Shown here one piece after another: positions 26,701-36,996 of a DNA stretch of 64,000 nucleotides (its first letter is position 1; each line of letters opens with the position of its first letter). Below the pieces are notes generated by a model. The model was not told where the DNA came from. It was given only the letters and a program-made list of their open reading frames with translations, and searched no databases. The stretch spans positions 71,960,181 through 72,024,180 of the forward strand of contig NC_058340.1 of assembly GCF_905475395.1 (NCBI RefSeq), given 5' to 3'. The translations under genes were made by a program, and so were the position numbers. Source of the stretch: Chrysoperla carnea (taxonomy: Eukaryota; Arthropoda; Insecta; Neuroptera; Chrysopidae).

Positions 26701-29412
26701 TGATACCTTTCGAAGTATCTTAGGGAGACGATATTCGTAGAAATAAACTTACGGTAAAGATTCTCGAAAAGTATGATATGCCAAGGATGTAAATCCCAGA
26801 GACACGTATTTTAAGTAATATAAAAAGAATATATTAAAGGCCTTACTAAGGACGAAAATTAATTATCAAATTGAAATTTAAAAATAACTCGTTGAAACTT
26901 TGAATTTGTAAATTTTTCATGGGGAAAAATGAATCAACTAATAAAAATAACTAATATTTCCTTCCACGCTTTAACTAATTTTTACTAATAGAAAACAAAA
27001 ACCAAAATAATGAATAAATTTTGCAGACTGACATCTAATCGCAAGGCATATGTATCACAATTAACTGAAACTAGTTTTACCAATATTATTGGCAATGCAT
27101 TTGAAACTCGTTCATTTCAGTTTCGTACTGTGGGTAGTGTTTCAATTCAATGCGAGAAAAAAAGACATATCAATCAATATTTAGCCCATGAAAAACAAAG
27201 GTATCGGATTATTACTTAATTTTTTTTTTTTTTTTTTTTTTTTTGAAAATTATACGTTAGTATTGTATTATGTCCTTTTTCATGCCTTTGTTTAAGCTAT
27301 GAGAGATTTTCTTTTGCTAATTCAAGATTTGAAGTGTTTAACTTATCACAGTTGTCACATTAAATTAGCCGCGATTATAGTGAGTTAGATTATAACGCGG
27401 GCGTGAACAAGTGTAAACTTCTATCTTTGCAAAAAAAATCAACTCTATAATGAAAAAAATTTGTTGATATATGTAATTGGGGGTGTACTATGATCTGTAT
27501 TTGGACCCAGTTTGAAGGTAGAAAAATGTAGACAGTTTTAGTTCCTGATCAGAAAACTCTACCAAAAAGTATTAGTTTTCGATTATCAAACTGAATTTCC
27601 CACGCTTTATGTTCTTTATTGATCATAGTATATTTAGAAATTTCTGTAAGCTAGATTTTCGAATCAAGGTTTATTGTGCTCAGAAAAGTAGCAGTTCATA
27701 CATTTTGTAAACGTTTATTTTGTTCATAAATTTGTTGGGTTTTGGACTTAAATTATTTGCTTAGTAACTGGGTCATGCTTTTTTATTTATAAAAACGAGT
27801 ATTCGCAATTATAAATTGCCCGTTGTTAAAATTCAGTAATGAATCAATTTATTGCGAATGCTTGTTAGGTAGTGCACACTTTTTGGGTGAAAATGCACAT
27901 TTGTATGGAACATAATTAGTTTTAAGTAAATTTGGTGTAATTTTAAATAGATTATCATAGAGGTCAATGACTCACGCATTCGAATTCAATTGGGTTTGTT
28001 GTTAAATAAGAATTCCGTATCCAGATAATGTAGATATCAGCGCAATCGTTGTTAATTTTCTGACGATGACTACTTTGTAATTGAAATATATCTCTGTGTC
28101 ACAAAAAAACGCACATTTTAGTATATAGGCTCATGTAAATCCGTGCGATTTTTGTGACACAGAGGTACAATTAAAGCCTGGTGGTAGAGGTGCATTCACA
28201 TCATGCCACATGTTACGCCAATTGGGAGAGGATATCTTGGTTATATATAATTAATTTTAACTCATTAATTTTCTTTTTTTTAGATTAGTGACAGCCGCCC
28301 CCAAAATGAAAACAAATGTATGGGATATTAGTAGTTACATTTTAGAACAACTTGCCGCCATAATGAATCGTAATTCTTATCGACATGAAAAACATAATTC
28401 TAAAATTAATTGCAAATTAGCGATTACCCAATACAATGGAAGTAAGTATACTAGTTTTTTTATTTTTAGATATTTGACGATTAATCGAATTAATCATATA
28501 ATTTTTTTTTTAATATTAATTTTTTGTACTTTGTGATTGTAGATACTGGTGAAAATATTCCAGATTTACAGAATAAAGTGAATTTGGACTTTACAGTGAA
28601 TCTAGATAATAATGATTTTTGTCAAAGTCCAATCAATAAAGTATTATCACGTAGTCCAAGTGTGGTCATGAATAAAGTGGAAATTGGTGAAGATGATACG
28701 TTTGATACGATCTTACAAGTTACAGCACAACATGAAGCTATTATGGCGTACTATTATACTGACGAAAATAATAAAGTAAGTTTCTTTCGAATTTTTCGAT
28801 AGGCTTAGAAGATATGTCACGTCCACATGACGCAACGATTAACGTCCTATGTATATTTATATTTATGATTTTTTGTTTAGGTTAATTGGACTGAAATCTA
28901 TGATATGACAAATGCGGAATGCGAAGCATTGCATTCAGAGCATGAAAAAGAATTAAATACACAATTAGAATACGATGATGACTGGAATGATAACGCAACG
29001 TGGATGTCACAAAATGCTATCGATGACAAAGGTACGTAAATAGATAAATGATAATTCAAAGGGAAGGTGGGGGCGATACTGCTTCGAAGATGGTATACTT
29101 AGATATATTCCACAACCAAGCATTTTGTCTTCCTAATTATAATTTGAAATTTTTTTTGTTCCAGAATACTATTATGAAGATGATAATAGTTTAGCGGGTG
29201 TGTCTGATATTTCGTTAGAAGAAATAATTGAACGTGAATCAGCAAATATATTCTCTGATCCAGAAAGTGAATGGAATGCATCGTCATCAGTGAAAGTAAC
29301 AATTCCAGAAGATATTAATTTACCAGATTTACGACCAGAATCCGATCAACCATCAGTTTTATCAACGACCACAAGTACTTCACATTATAAATCATGTTTT
29401 ACTGATATTTAA
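13726..29412 (+). CDS. bmm: brummer / adipose triglyceride lipase (patatin-like phospholipase domain, PNPLA2 type)
   Basis: Eight exons join in frame to 602 codons: 13726-13885, 25103-25215, 25287-25595, 25675-26111, 28284-28441, 28543-28775, 28881-29031 and 29165-29412. A likely extra exon at 27027-27200 would make it 660. The enzyme hydrolyses triacylglycerol on lipid droplets. The patatin domain opens [18 protein letters not shown] (the glycine-rich oxyanion motif), followed by GASAG with Ser38 as nucleophile. Asp157 in MDGGFSDN completes the Ser-Asp dyad. [14 protein letters not shown] and ICPRD blocks ([19 protein letters not shown], residues about 170-188) are hallmarks of the ATGL/brummer branch. 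The C-terminal part is acidic and insect-specific. The ATG at 13726 starts the conserved motif directly. Fly brummer is about 507 residues, so this one is longer at the C-terminus. All core residues are intact. An AATAAA follows at 29481. Confidence 0.93.
15890..16060 (+). repeat. Possible short interspersed repeat related to 18790-18990
   Basis: It shares AGGACACATTCA followed by GATTGAGTA at similar spacing with the 18.8-kb locus. The match is partial and I treat it as tentative. Confidence 0.3.
17578..17672 (+). mobile_element. tRNA-derived SINE head with poly(A)
   Basis: A pol III A-box-like TTGCTCAGTTGTTTAAAGC (17582-17600) and a B-box-like GGTTTGATTTCC (17637-17648) lie about 37 bases apart, as in a tRNA. 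The sequence then reads CTCCGTCGCAAC and an 11-base A run. The T arm and acceptor are degenerate, so this is not a working tRNA gene. It is best explained as a SINE, possibly from a tRNA with an AGCTCAGTTGGTTAGAGC D arm (Lys-like). Confidence 0.6.
17708..17775. repeat. (TA)n microsatellite
   Basis: About 34 uninterrupted TA units, between the SINE head and the LINE-type 3' relic. Confidence 0.95.
17764..17928 (+). mobile_element. LINE/SINE 3'-end relic ending in AACCT repeats
   Basis: Partner of 6713-6866. It includes CAGCCTCTGAAAATAA, AATTATCAGCGGAAAAG, ATCACAATGGACCCTATAG and the tail AACCTAACCT. It may form one composite unit with the SINE head at 17578. Confidence 0.6.
18790..18990 (+). 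repeat. Possible SINE-like repeat
   Basis: GGTTAATGGTTACAATCC and CCGGCCTCTTTCTCTTTTAG resemble the TGTAGTGGTTATACGCCGG segment near 48270 and are followed by AGGACACATTCA, shared with 15.9 kb. A tRNA-like A-box reading is possible but weak. Confidence 0.3.
19100..19515 (+). pseudogene. LINE ORF2 C-terminal relic with 3' UTR and AACCT tail
   Basis: One plus-strand frame across 19150-19310 reads [16 protein letters not shown]..., then [13 protein letters not shown] and [12 protein letters not shown]. This is the C-terminal cysteine/histidine cluster typical of Jockey/R1-type LINE ORF2 proteins. The frame then shifts, and SKWFME, the usual last residues of such ORFs, appears near 19400. The 3' UTR ends CAGGACAGCAACTCTAACCTAACCTAAC. 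The copy is 5'-truncated and frameshifted, hence dead. Confidence 0.7.
20000..20019. repeat. Perfect 20-nt palindrome
   Basis: GTGATCTTATATAAGATCAC is its own reverse complement. It lies in brummer intron 1. It could be a cruciform-prone site or a dimer-binding site; no function can be assigned. Confidence 0.6.
21060..21305. mobile_element. Fold-back (MITE-like) element
   Basis: The left arm 21090-21131 and right arm 21183-21224 are inverted copies matching at 38 of 42 positions around TCAAGAAATAATAGGT. An outer pair, GGAGGGAAGAAATTTGT at the left (21070-21087) and its reverse complement near 21278-21300, extends the symmetry; about 50 bp lie between the two right-arm segments. There is no coding capacity and I could not define a target duplication. 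Confidence 0.6.
22270..22460 (-). repeat. Interspersed repeat family R, inverted fragment
   Basis: On the minus strand it carries the same GACAGACGGAGAGACAGGCA-type run followed by CAACCGGAAATGGACTAG and TTAGGTGATTTTATGAACAC as copies 1 and 2. Only the 3' half is present. Confidence 0.6.
24837..24975 (+). mobile_element. LINE 3'-end relic with AACCT tail
   Basis: It is nearly the same as 19377-19515: AACAGCTCCAAATGGTTCAT (SKWFM), TTTTTCGGTATCACAA, GGACCCTATGGTCTAAGTGT, CAGGACAGCCACTCTAACCT. It lies about 130 bp upstream of brummer exon 2. Confidence 0.65.
25103..25215 (+). CDS. bmm: brummer exon 2
   Basis: TTTTTCAG acceptor, GTAAGT donor. It encodes GDMTSDVL...[18 protein letters not shown]. 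Confidence 0.92.
25287..25595 (+). CDS. bmm: brummer exon 3
   Basis: Phase 0 at both ends, 103 codons. It holds [13 protein letters not shown], the catalytic Asp157 in YMDGGFSDN, and [13 protein letters not shown]. Confidence 0.93.
25675..26111 (+). CDS. bmm: brummer exon 4
   Basis: TTTGCAG acceptor. It encodes [39 protein letters not shown] and ends two bases into a codon (AA|GTAAGT) after YATYS. Confidence 0.93.
26475..26815 (+). repeat. Diverged 169-bp tandem duplication in brummer intron 4
   Basis: GACTACTGATACCTTTCGAA occurs at 26526 and 26695. The blocks around it (GTGAATAAAGAT, GATATTC, GTATGATATGCCA.GGATG) repeat in the same order. Confidence 0.6.
27027..27200 (+). CDS. bmm: Probable extra brummer exon (4b), cassette or constitutive
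   Basis: Between exons 4 and 5, a TTTTGCAG acceptor (ending 27026) and an AAAG|GTATCG donor enclose 174 nt (58 codons). It is open in exactly the phase left by exon 4 (AA + A CTG) and leaves the same phase for exon 5 (AG + A TTA). Inclusion or skipping therefore both keep the frame, giving 660 or 602 residues. The peptide ([27 protein letters not shown]) is basic and protein-like. The polypyrimidine tract is weak. Expression is not shown by sequence alone. Confidence 0.6.
27223..27244. repeat. Poly(T) tract
   Basis: About 21 T residues just after the candidate exon 4b. It could be the poly(A) end of a minus-strand retroposon, but I could not identify a body upstream of it. Confidence 0.7.
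28284..28441 (+). CDS. bmm: brummer exon 5
   Basis: TTTTTTTTAG acceptor, A|GTAAGTAT donor. It encodes [22 protein letters not shown]. Confidence 0.88.
28543..28775 (+). CDS. bmm: brummer exon 6
   Basis: GATTGTAG acceptor and AAA|GTAAGT donor. It is Asp/Asn-rich and ends [16 protein letters not shown]. Confidence 0.88.
28881..29031 (+). CDS. bmm: brummer exon 7
   Basis: TTTGTTTAG acceptor and G|GTACGT donor. It encodes [20 protein letters not shown] with an acidic continuation. Confidence 0.85.
29165..29412 (+). CDS. bmm: brummer exon 8 (C-terminus)
   Basis: TTGTTCCAG acceptor. It is acidic and Ser/Thr-rich and ends HYKSCFTDI with a TAA at 29410. Confidence 0.87.
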
Positions 29413-29480
29413 AAACATTTTTCATGTATGTAGATAAAAATTTTGAAAAGACTTAACTAGAAAAAAAAATGCATTTCTTA

Positions 29481-29486
29481 AATAAA
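29481..29486 (+). terminator. Polyadenylation signal of brummer
   Basis: First canonical AATAAA after the stop codon, 69 bases downstream. Confidence 0.55.
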
Positions 29487-32400
29487 TAGCCCATCATCCG
29501 ATCATCTGATCGATACGATGTTAGAAAATTATTTAAACTAATTTATCGTACAACTATTTGATTCGTAAGGGCGTCAGTAGAGCTCTACGGAAATGCGGGA
29601 AAAAAATACGAATTCATAGAAGTCTGAATTTTCGTGCCTTAGGTGTTTACATGACGATAAATATCTTGATTTCCTATAAAATTATGGAAATCTAAAATGT
29701 CTGATGATTTCTTGTTATTAACAAGTTTTTCGATCACGGGAATTAATTTGGAAAATAGATTGACATAAGTAGATAATCATTCCGAAAAAGTCATCTAATG
29801 TGGGGAAAATTAAATAATTTTGATAAATTAGTCATAATTTTCATCACACTCAGAGAGAAAGAATTTTTCTTTGTAATTTTAAAGAACTATATTTATCAGA
29901 ACTGTATATTATTTATTAAGTTCCTAATTTATAAGGATTATAATTTTTTTTATGATGAAAAGCCAAATGTCCTTTTTTGATATTTACAAATTTTGTAGTT
30001 ACCTAAAAAAAAATATTTATAGATTTCTCGCACAAATATTAAGGCCTCCGTTATCAATACTGGCAGAAAATAGAAATTATTGAGAAAATACAACAAATTT
30101 AAAAACTCTGGAAGACCTTTTTCACATTTTTTTTTCTTTTTTTTAAATGAAAGTAAATGTCTTGATAAATGGGCTAATTTTTTTCCCCGATTTTTTTGGA
30201 GCCATATAACCGAAAAAACAGACAATGAAAATAATTACAATTTAAATTGGCGAAAACGATCCGGAAACACACGATGTTACACGAAGGTTGGTTTGACGTC
30301 ATTTAAAGTTGATAATAATGATATATTAATACAACTGTTGACACTGTTTTATTGTCATTGCTTGTCGGATTGACATCACAGATCACGTGTGCGGTGGAGC
30401 CAAAAAATTCGTTTGAAATTATTTCAAATATTGTGACTTTTTTGCAATTTTTTCCATAGTGTTTTTTTGTTAAAAATGCGTAATTTTCGAGTTACAGGCT
30501 CTACTCGACATACATTTTCATAAAAAATTATCAAAAAGCATTTCTGTTTTCCATGAAAAAGGTCTATTAGTATATTTAACCCTTCAGACTGGTCTAGTTT
30601 ACAATATATTTTTAGGGTTATGTTTTCGTATGAAAATCGTTAATTCATATCAAAGAATAATATATTAAATTTACTTTTTTATTAAATGTTCTGGATAGAT
30701 TAATGCCACTTTAAAATATATTTTAATAATAATTAGCATTAATTATTATATTATTATTAATTATTAATTTAATAATTTAACAATTGTCAGCATATCTACG
30801 GAGATAGCCGAAGTATAACGAAGCCATTCGAATTGCGTTTGTTTTTTAATCGACTTTACTGAAGTGATGAGAAAAACTCTCACAGTTGTTAAATTTTTTT
30901 TTATGCTTTACACTTTTTAAAATTTTTATTCACTATCTTGTAAAGCATGAAATTTTCTGAATGTCAAAAATTTGAGAAATGTTTATTTTGAATTTGAAAT
31001 TTTGAAAAAAGTTTTAAAATATGAGAATATCAATCTACACAACCGTTCTGAAGGGTTTTAAAATAATTCATTAAAATCAGATAAAATCAAATTCGATTCT
31101 CTTTGGAAAAATTTATCAGTTAGTTAGAGCTCCAGCACAGTAAAAGCTAAGACAATGGCATCATATTTAATCAGTTTTTTTCGTGGAAAAAGGTTTTTTG
31201 CTGGTTTCAGTTTCGTAGGACCTTCAAAAAGTAGAAAAAAAACACAAAAATATGAATATGCTCTCCTCCCCCTTTTTAAAGTATAAAATATTATATTTTT
31301 TTAGTTGAAGAAAAAAGTGTGAGAAAAAGATTTCACCTTTATTTTGGAATATTTTTTTTTTTGCATGTACTGATTTTCTATATTATCTTTACTCGTAATA
31401 TGATTAATTTTTGTTATTATTTTTTTTTTTTTTGTATTGAACTGATAATTATATTTTTTATATCTAAATGGAAAATTTTCAAAATAAAGGTAAATTTTAA
31501 GCTGTGATTTTAATATTTACTACTCAGGGAAAAATATAATGTTTTTTTCCTTGTTAAAAAAAATATGTATAATAAGATTTAGGTAAATGAATTTTCTTTT
31601 TTGAATGTAAAATTCAATTTTGTTATTTTTATTATTTATTATATAAATTTTTTTCTTGTTGTATTAGGTTGTATTAATATAAATTTTTCTAGTATTAAAA
31701 ATAAATAATTTCAAATTAAATCGGTCTTTTTTAATTGTATAATATTAGTTTCCGGTTCAAAAAATAATATCCTAATCCACAAAAATTCATCCATAAAAAA
31801 CATGATTTAGAATTTTAATGTAGTTGGCTACTAATTATTTTGATGTAAATAATTTTGATTAATTATTAAATGGTTAGTGATCAGGTGGTCTAAATTGAAA
31901 CTACTGAAAAAGCGGTCCACTTCCTGTTTAATAGTACAAATGTGTATCTCCAGTTGGCGAGATTTATATGATTTGAATTTGAATAATTTTATTGGATTTA
32001 AAAAATGGTAAGTATAAGTACATCTGGTAGTTGAAATTGTAACTACTGAGTTCAGGTCTTTTCTGATTTTAATTAGTACGAATTATTATCACCAGTTGGC
32101 CAATTGCAACTCCCAGTTATCAATATTAAAAGCTCTTCTTACCCTTTTAAAACGAGTTTTTTTTGTATTTTATTAATTTTTAAGCCTCTAATTTCGAGAT
32201 ATCTTAAGGTATTAAAGGCTAAAAAGTAATTTATTTCGATATTTATGAAATACAAACATTATTTAAGCAAAATTTTGAATAAAGTAGTATTAAAAAAAAT
32301 CAACTAGTTCGAAGCCAAGAGTATAAGAGATCTTGTAATCTTTGGTTCGAAGTAAACTTTAGACCAAAACCAACGGAGGATTCGAACCAAACATCATCTT

Positions 32401-33383
32401 TGAGACGTTTTAGTATATAGGTATAGATGACAGTACTATCGAATAGTGTCTAGTATGCAATTATGCCAGTAGTGTACAAATTTTCAAGTTTTCTCAATAG
32501 TCTTTCCGTAAATTTTTGGTTTTTTGTGTTACACTTTTTTAGTTTTTACCTCCTAACTCGCAAACAAATCAGAACATAGTTCCAAAATTTTAATTAGTCT
32601 CTTCCAAAACAATACCTCCTCGGTTGAAAATTGGCTGTAATTTTTGTGAGCTATGGTTTGAATTTTTCCGATATAATTTTCTATTCGAGCCGAACCTCAA
32701 ACTATTGTTGAATGATTCGGCAGGAATTTTATTAACTCTAGCAAAGAAGTATTCATAACGTGAATTCAATAATAAAGCCCTTAGACTTTTTTATCAAAAT
32801 ACTTAGAGATAGATACAATACTCTTGCGTTTCATTATTTAGACTTGCCAAACTTTAATTTTATTCATGTGCTCTTAATTTTCAGTTTGGAGGGTAAGGAT
32901 CGTGAAAGGAATTGTGGGGTAACCGAGTAAATATAAATTAACAAAACATTCGATTTCAATTTCTATTGAATATATATTTTAAATCTCTTTATTTCAACAT
33001 AATAATATATAAACTATTTAGGTTATAATTCTCATTTAGTAGTTTTTGTTTTACAATTAAAATATTGTATTTTAATAAATAATTCATTTCATTTTTAAAT
33101 ATCAGTCTGAAATATTTATTCCTAATTTAAATATATCAGAATTTAATAACATTTAAATATAATTTAATAATTTTCTTGTATATAAAAAACTAGAAAAATT
33201 TTGCTACAAAGTAATAATATCTAAAAATATCTAAATCTAAGTTTTTTTTTTTTAATATAAATAATATCGTTTTCTACAGCCCGAAAAAATGGGTTGGGAT
33301 TTGATTCTAACACACATTAATTGTTGGAATTCCCTTAAAATTATTAGTCCTGATAAAAAACTATGATTGAATTCCGATTCAAA

Positions 33384-33523
33384 TTTTTAATTCATTCCGA
33401 TTGAATTCCAATTCAATCCAATAGAACCCAATATGAAATTTTCAATTCATGAATTGCAACCAATTGGAAATTTCCAATTAGTTCTATTGTATTGAATCGG
33501 ATTAAATCGGAATGAATTGGAAA
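33384..33523. repeat. Imperfect ~48-bp inverted repeat
   Basis: The left arm 33384-33432 (AATTCATTCCGATTGAATTC, then CAATAGAAC) is the near reverse complement of the right arm 33476-33523 (GTTCTATTG, then AATCGGAATGAATT). The 43-bp centre contains its own small palindrome AATTCATGAATT. It may be a MITE or a simple-sequence-derived palindrome. Confidence 0.5.
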
Positions 33524-35336
33524 TTTTTTTCCAATTAAACTAGACCAGAATTCTTTTCAGAAGAAATCAAAACAATTGCTTTGAAATCCAAATTGTGTTA
33601 AAATCGAAGTTCCAACCAATTTTTCGGCCTAAGGACCGGTCCACTATATTATCTACAAACATTTTTCCTTTTGTTTTTAAAATATAATATATATGAGATC
33701 AAAAATTATTTACGAAAATATTACACTTAACATTAAACTTAAATTACTAATTAGGAGGTACTGTACATTTATTTATTGCACCGGTTTTTAAAAAAAATTA
33801 GAGTTCTCTATTCAGGGGTTTTTTTCTTGAGTATTATTGAGTCAATGTTGTTTGTTCTTTTTGGTCATTAAAATCATAGATACAACATTAAAAATTTGTT
33901 TATTAAATTTTTGGCACTATTTGTTTCTATTGTTCATGTGACAAATAATTGAAAAAAGGGAGGAACTTTTCTAATTTAATGGATTTTTCGACATAAATTT
34001 GTACACATATTATAATTATGGCAGTAAATTAGTGCTATAAATGCTACGTAAAATTATTTTTACACAAAAATGCATGAAAATTTTATAAATTAATAAAATT
34101 TTATGAAATAACTGTTGTTCAATAAAAGTGAACTAAGCTGAAAATATTTTTATAATTGACTTTTTGACGGAATATTTTTAACTTTGTTCAATTTTATTGT
34201 GAAAGAGTGTACAATTTTGTTAAAACTACGTATTTCAATTAAAATTTTTGACAAATTCAAGGTGATTTTCATATAAATAACAGAAATTCTTTGAATACGG
34301 AAAATTTTGTATGCATCTTTCGAATATGTATGTGTGTACATAAATGGTTATCTGCTCCGCCTTACAATTTACGAAATATTTTTAGGAAGCTCAGACTGAA
34401 ATAATATGAATTTATCGCACTAGTGTGGGTAAAATAAAAGTATAAGTTAGTTTTACTCGATTTCTAAGTATGGATTTACATTGGAACTAAGATATTTTAC
34501 CCAATTTTCTTTGATTTTACGAATTACAGAAACAAGACGTAGATTTTTAAATTGATTTTATTTTGAGGAGAAAGTTCCAAAGAAATATCCCGCCCATGGC
34601 TTTTTTTGGTTAGAAATAGCCCGATTATTGCAAATATGTATATTCTTCTATTCAATGGTACATTTTTGCAACTGATTCATTTTTTTACCTTAATAAGTAA
34701 ATATCACTATTAATAATAACATAGGCAACTTGTTTTGCGTAAAAGCTATAAAAGTTGCATAAGTTCCTTAATAATTTTACTGCAAAACAGAATATTTTGT
34801 TATTAATTTAAAAAAAATAATCAATTCGCTTGAGTTTTTTAAAATTAATTACAAAAAAAAACAAAATCCTTTTGACTTTGTTTATAAAAATTTACAGACT
34901 AGTTTTATCTGGTAAACATTGTCTGGGGTAATAAAAATGAATCACGTGTTATCAATTTAAACATTCTGAGTTGTAAAAAAAAATAACAAGTATATTATAT
35001 GATTCCTTGTTGCTACCTACATGAATATTTTACCGCGCTCTCTTCAGACACCGTTGCTCGTTAGTTTACGATCTTTACTATCGTTTTCTTGCCATTAGTC
35101 ATTCGTAAATGATGTAATAAATATATACTTTTTTTTTATTGAGTATGTAAAAAATATTTTATAAATTGTAATATTATTGTGATCAGAAGCGGATATATTA
35201 TAAATTTTTTCTTCCAAAATTCACAAGAGATATAAAATTAATCGGAAGTTATCCTTTCTGAAAATTTGAATCAAGAAAATGAAATAAATCTCTTACTTTT
35301 TACTAAAACTTGAATGTTTCATAGATGTCAAATATT

Positions 35337-35399
35337 AATAGGCAACTTGTATTACCAATATATTATACAAGTACATATATGTAATGGAAGTTGCCTATT
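35337..35399. ncRNA. Hairpin with microRNA-precursor-like geometry (tentative)
   Basis: AATAGGCAACTT (35337-35348) pairs perfectly with AAGTTGCCTATT (35388-35399). After a 2x2 internal mismatch, ATTAC (35351-35355) pairs with GTAAT (35381-35385), leaving a 25-base loop. The 63-nt span and the stem resemble a pre-miRNA. I do not recognise the arms as a known insect miRNA, and it could equally be a small fold-back repeat. Confidence 0.25.
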
Positions 35400-36084
35400 A
35401 TCTAATTTTTTAATCAACTTTACATGGATCGTTTTATTTAATTACCAATTTATTATCTATTAACAAATAGAAACATTTGCGCAACTAACTCATAATTTAC
35501 GAATGACATTCGACACCATGAGGTTTTAGCAAAAGGGGAGCCAGTTTATTTAATTTTCCTTAGCTGATTTTTGTTACATATTTTACTGTGATATATTTCT
35601 GGTTTGCCATCGAAAAGACCGAAGACTCCCGATTATTTATGATATTATTGCGAACGTATTAGTTAAAATTATATTTTAAATGACATAAAAAAGACAAATA
35701 TTGTCAGATAAATCCGTAAAAATATCGCAAGTATTCGGGAGCCACCGGTGAAATGGAAAGCTCAATTTTTGATTGATTTCGGTTGATTAATTTCCGAATA
35801 ATCTAATCAAAAATTATTTTACGTTATTTAAACAACAAGTTTCCAATCTAGATTTTAATACAAACATCTATGGATTAACGAAATTGTTTTTATTATTTTT
35901 TTGGCAAATTCACATGTCGAAACATGCGACAGATCTGATGACATTTTGTTTTTCAGGAGTTTAAATCCGCCTCTGGATATATTACATATACATTTTTATC
36001 AACAAAATTTTCTTGAATGTACACAGCATTTTATTTTGTATATTTTTGAATATATTTATATAAAATTTTCAAACGAACATAGAA

Positions 36085-36130
36085 ATTATAAACAGACAAA
36101 CATGAACGGACAGACAGACGGACAGTATAT
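36085..36130. repeat. GACA/GACG-rich simple repeat
   Basis: Repeated ACAGACA/GACGGACA units between AT-rich flanks. It is similar to the core of repeat family R but without its other blocks. Confidence 0.5.
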
Positions 36131-36642
36131 GTATATGTGTACGTTTAGAAACATAAATTTAAACATTCAAGTATTATAAATAATAATTTTCACGGCCTTT
36201 GGGTAGAGAAAAAAAAAATGTTAATTATATCGATGATGAAATTATAATATTTTTAAAATTTGTTTGTATATATATTTTATACAATGCGAAAATAAATGCG
36301 ATTTTCATTTATTATATTTTCAATTAGTGAAAAACCCTGAATTTTTCTACGATTTTTTTTCGTATTCTTCAATACAAAATAGTTTTAAAAGCGATTGCAA
36401 AACTTTATGAGAAAAAACAATTTTGTTTTTTGGTTTCTACATTATCACAAACCTACAGACAGGTCACCGCTTTCATAATTATTCTAATGGAAACGCCTTC
36501 CTGCTAGAAAATACTTCTTTAACTAGAGAATATTTTGCAATTGCCTTAAACATATAATTTAATTATCAAGCGTTTCAATTGGACTAATTTTATAAAGTTG
36601 GAGGGGGGGGCGGGGTGGTTAGACTTTGAATTGAAGAACCGA

Positions 36643-36648
36643 TTTATT
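36643..36648 (-). terminator. Candidate polyadenylation signal of the SBK-like kinase gene
   Basis: AATAAA on the minus strand about 350 nt after the stop codon at 36997. Others occur further on; this is the first clear one. Confidence 0.35.
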
Positions 36649-36996
36649 AAAAAAATACTTATTTTACAAAAAAACGAAAAATGTATAAAAAATGCATTAA
36701 GTATGTACAAAAGCATCGATTTCTTTAGGGTACCATAGTGTAAAAACCTGTATCAATTTATCGTATACCTATGGAACCCTATTTTAAGTGTACATGTTCG
36801 GACATGCACTTAATTAAAGCATTGATTTTTTTTTTTTTTTAATTTCTTTATATTGGTACAGGAAGAATTCGTTTAACTCATAAAAATTTGAGGGAAGAAA
36901 TTTGGATTTACTTCTTTTGGTGTGTTGGTAAGTAGCCACTAGAAATTATAATTAAGGTAAGCTCGAATTGTGGTTCTATTTACTTGAAGGTGATTC

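Larger units (their letters stand above)
29500..36640. other. AT-rich spacer between convergent brummer and SBK-like kinase genes
   Basis: No supported gene. It contains a palindromic element (33384-33523), a precursor-like hairpin (35337-35399), a TGACGTCA/CACGTG-bearing stretch (30295-30400) and low-complexity A/T runs. Short frames such as 30080-30373 and 35901-36179 show no domain. Confidence 0.5.

Noticed and set aside
32335..32400. GGTTCGAA and ATTCGAACC motifs as a tRNA gene
   Set aside because: There is no cloverleaf around them. They are isolated T-loop-like strings.
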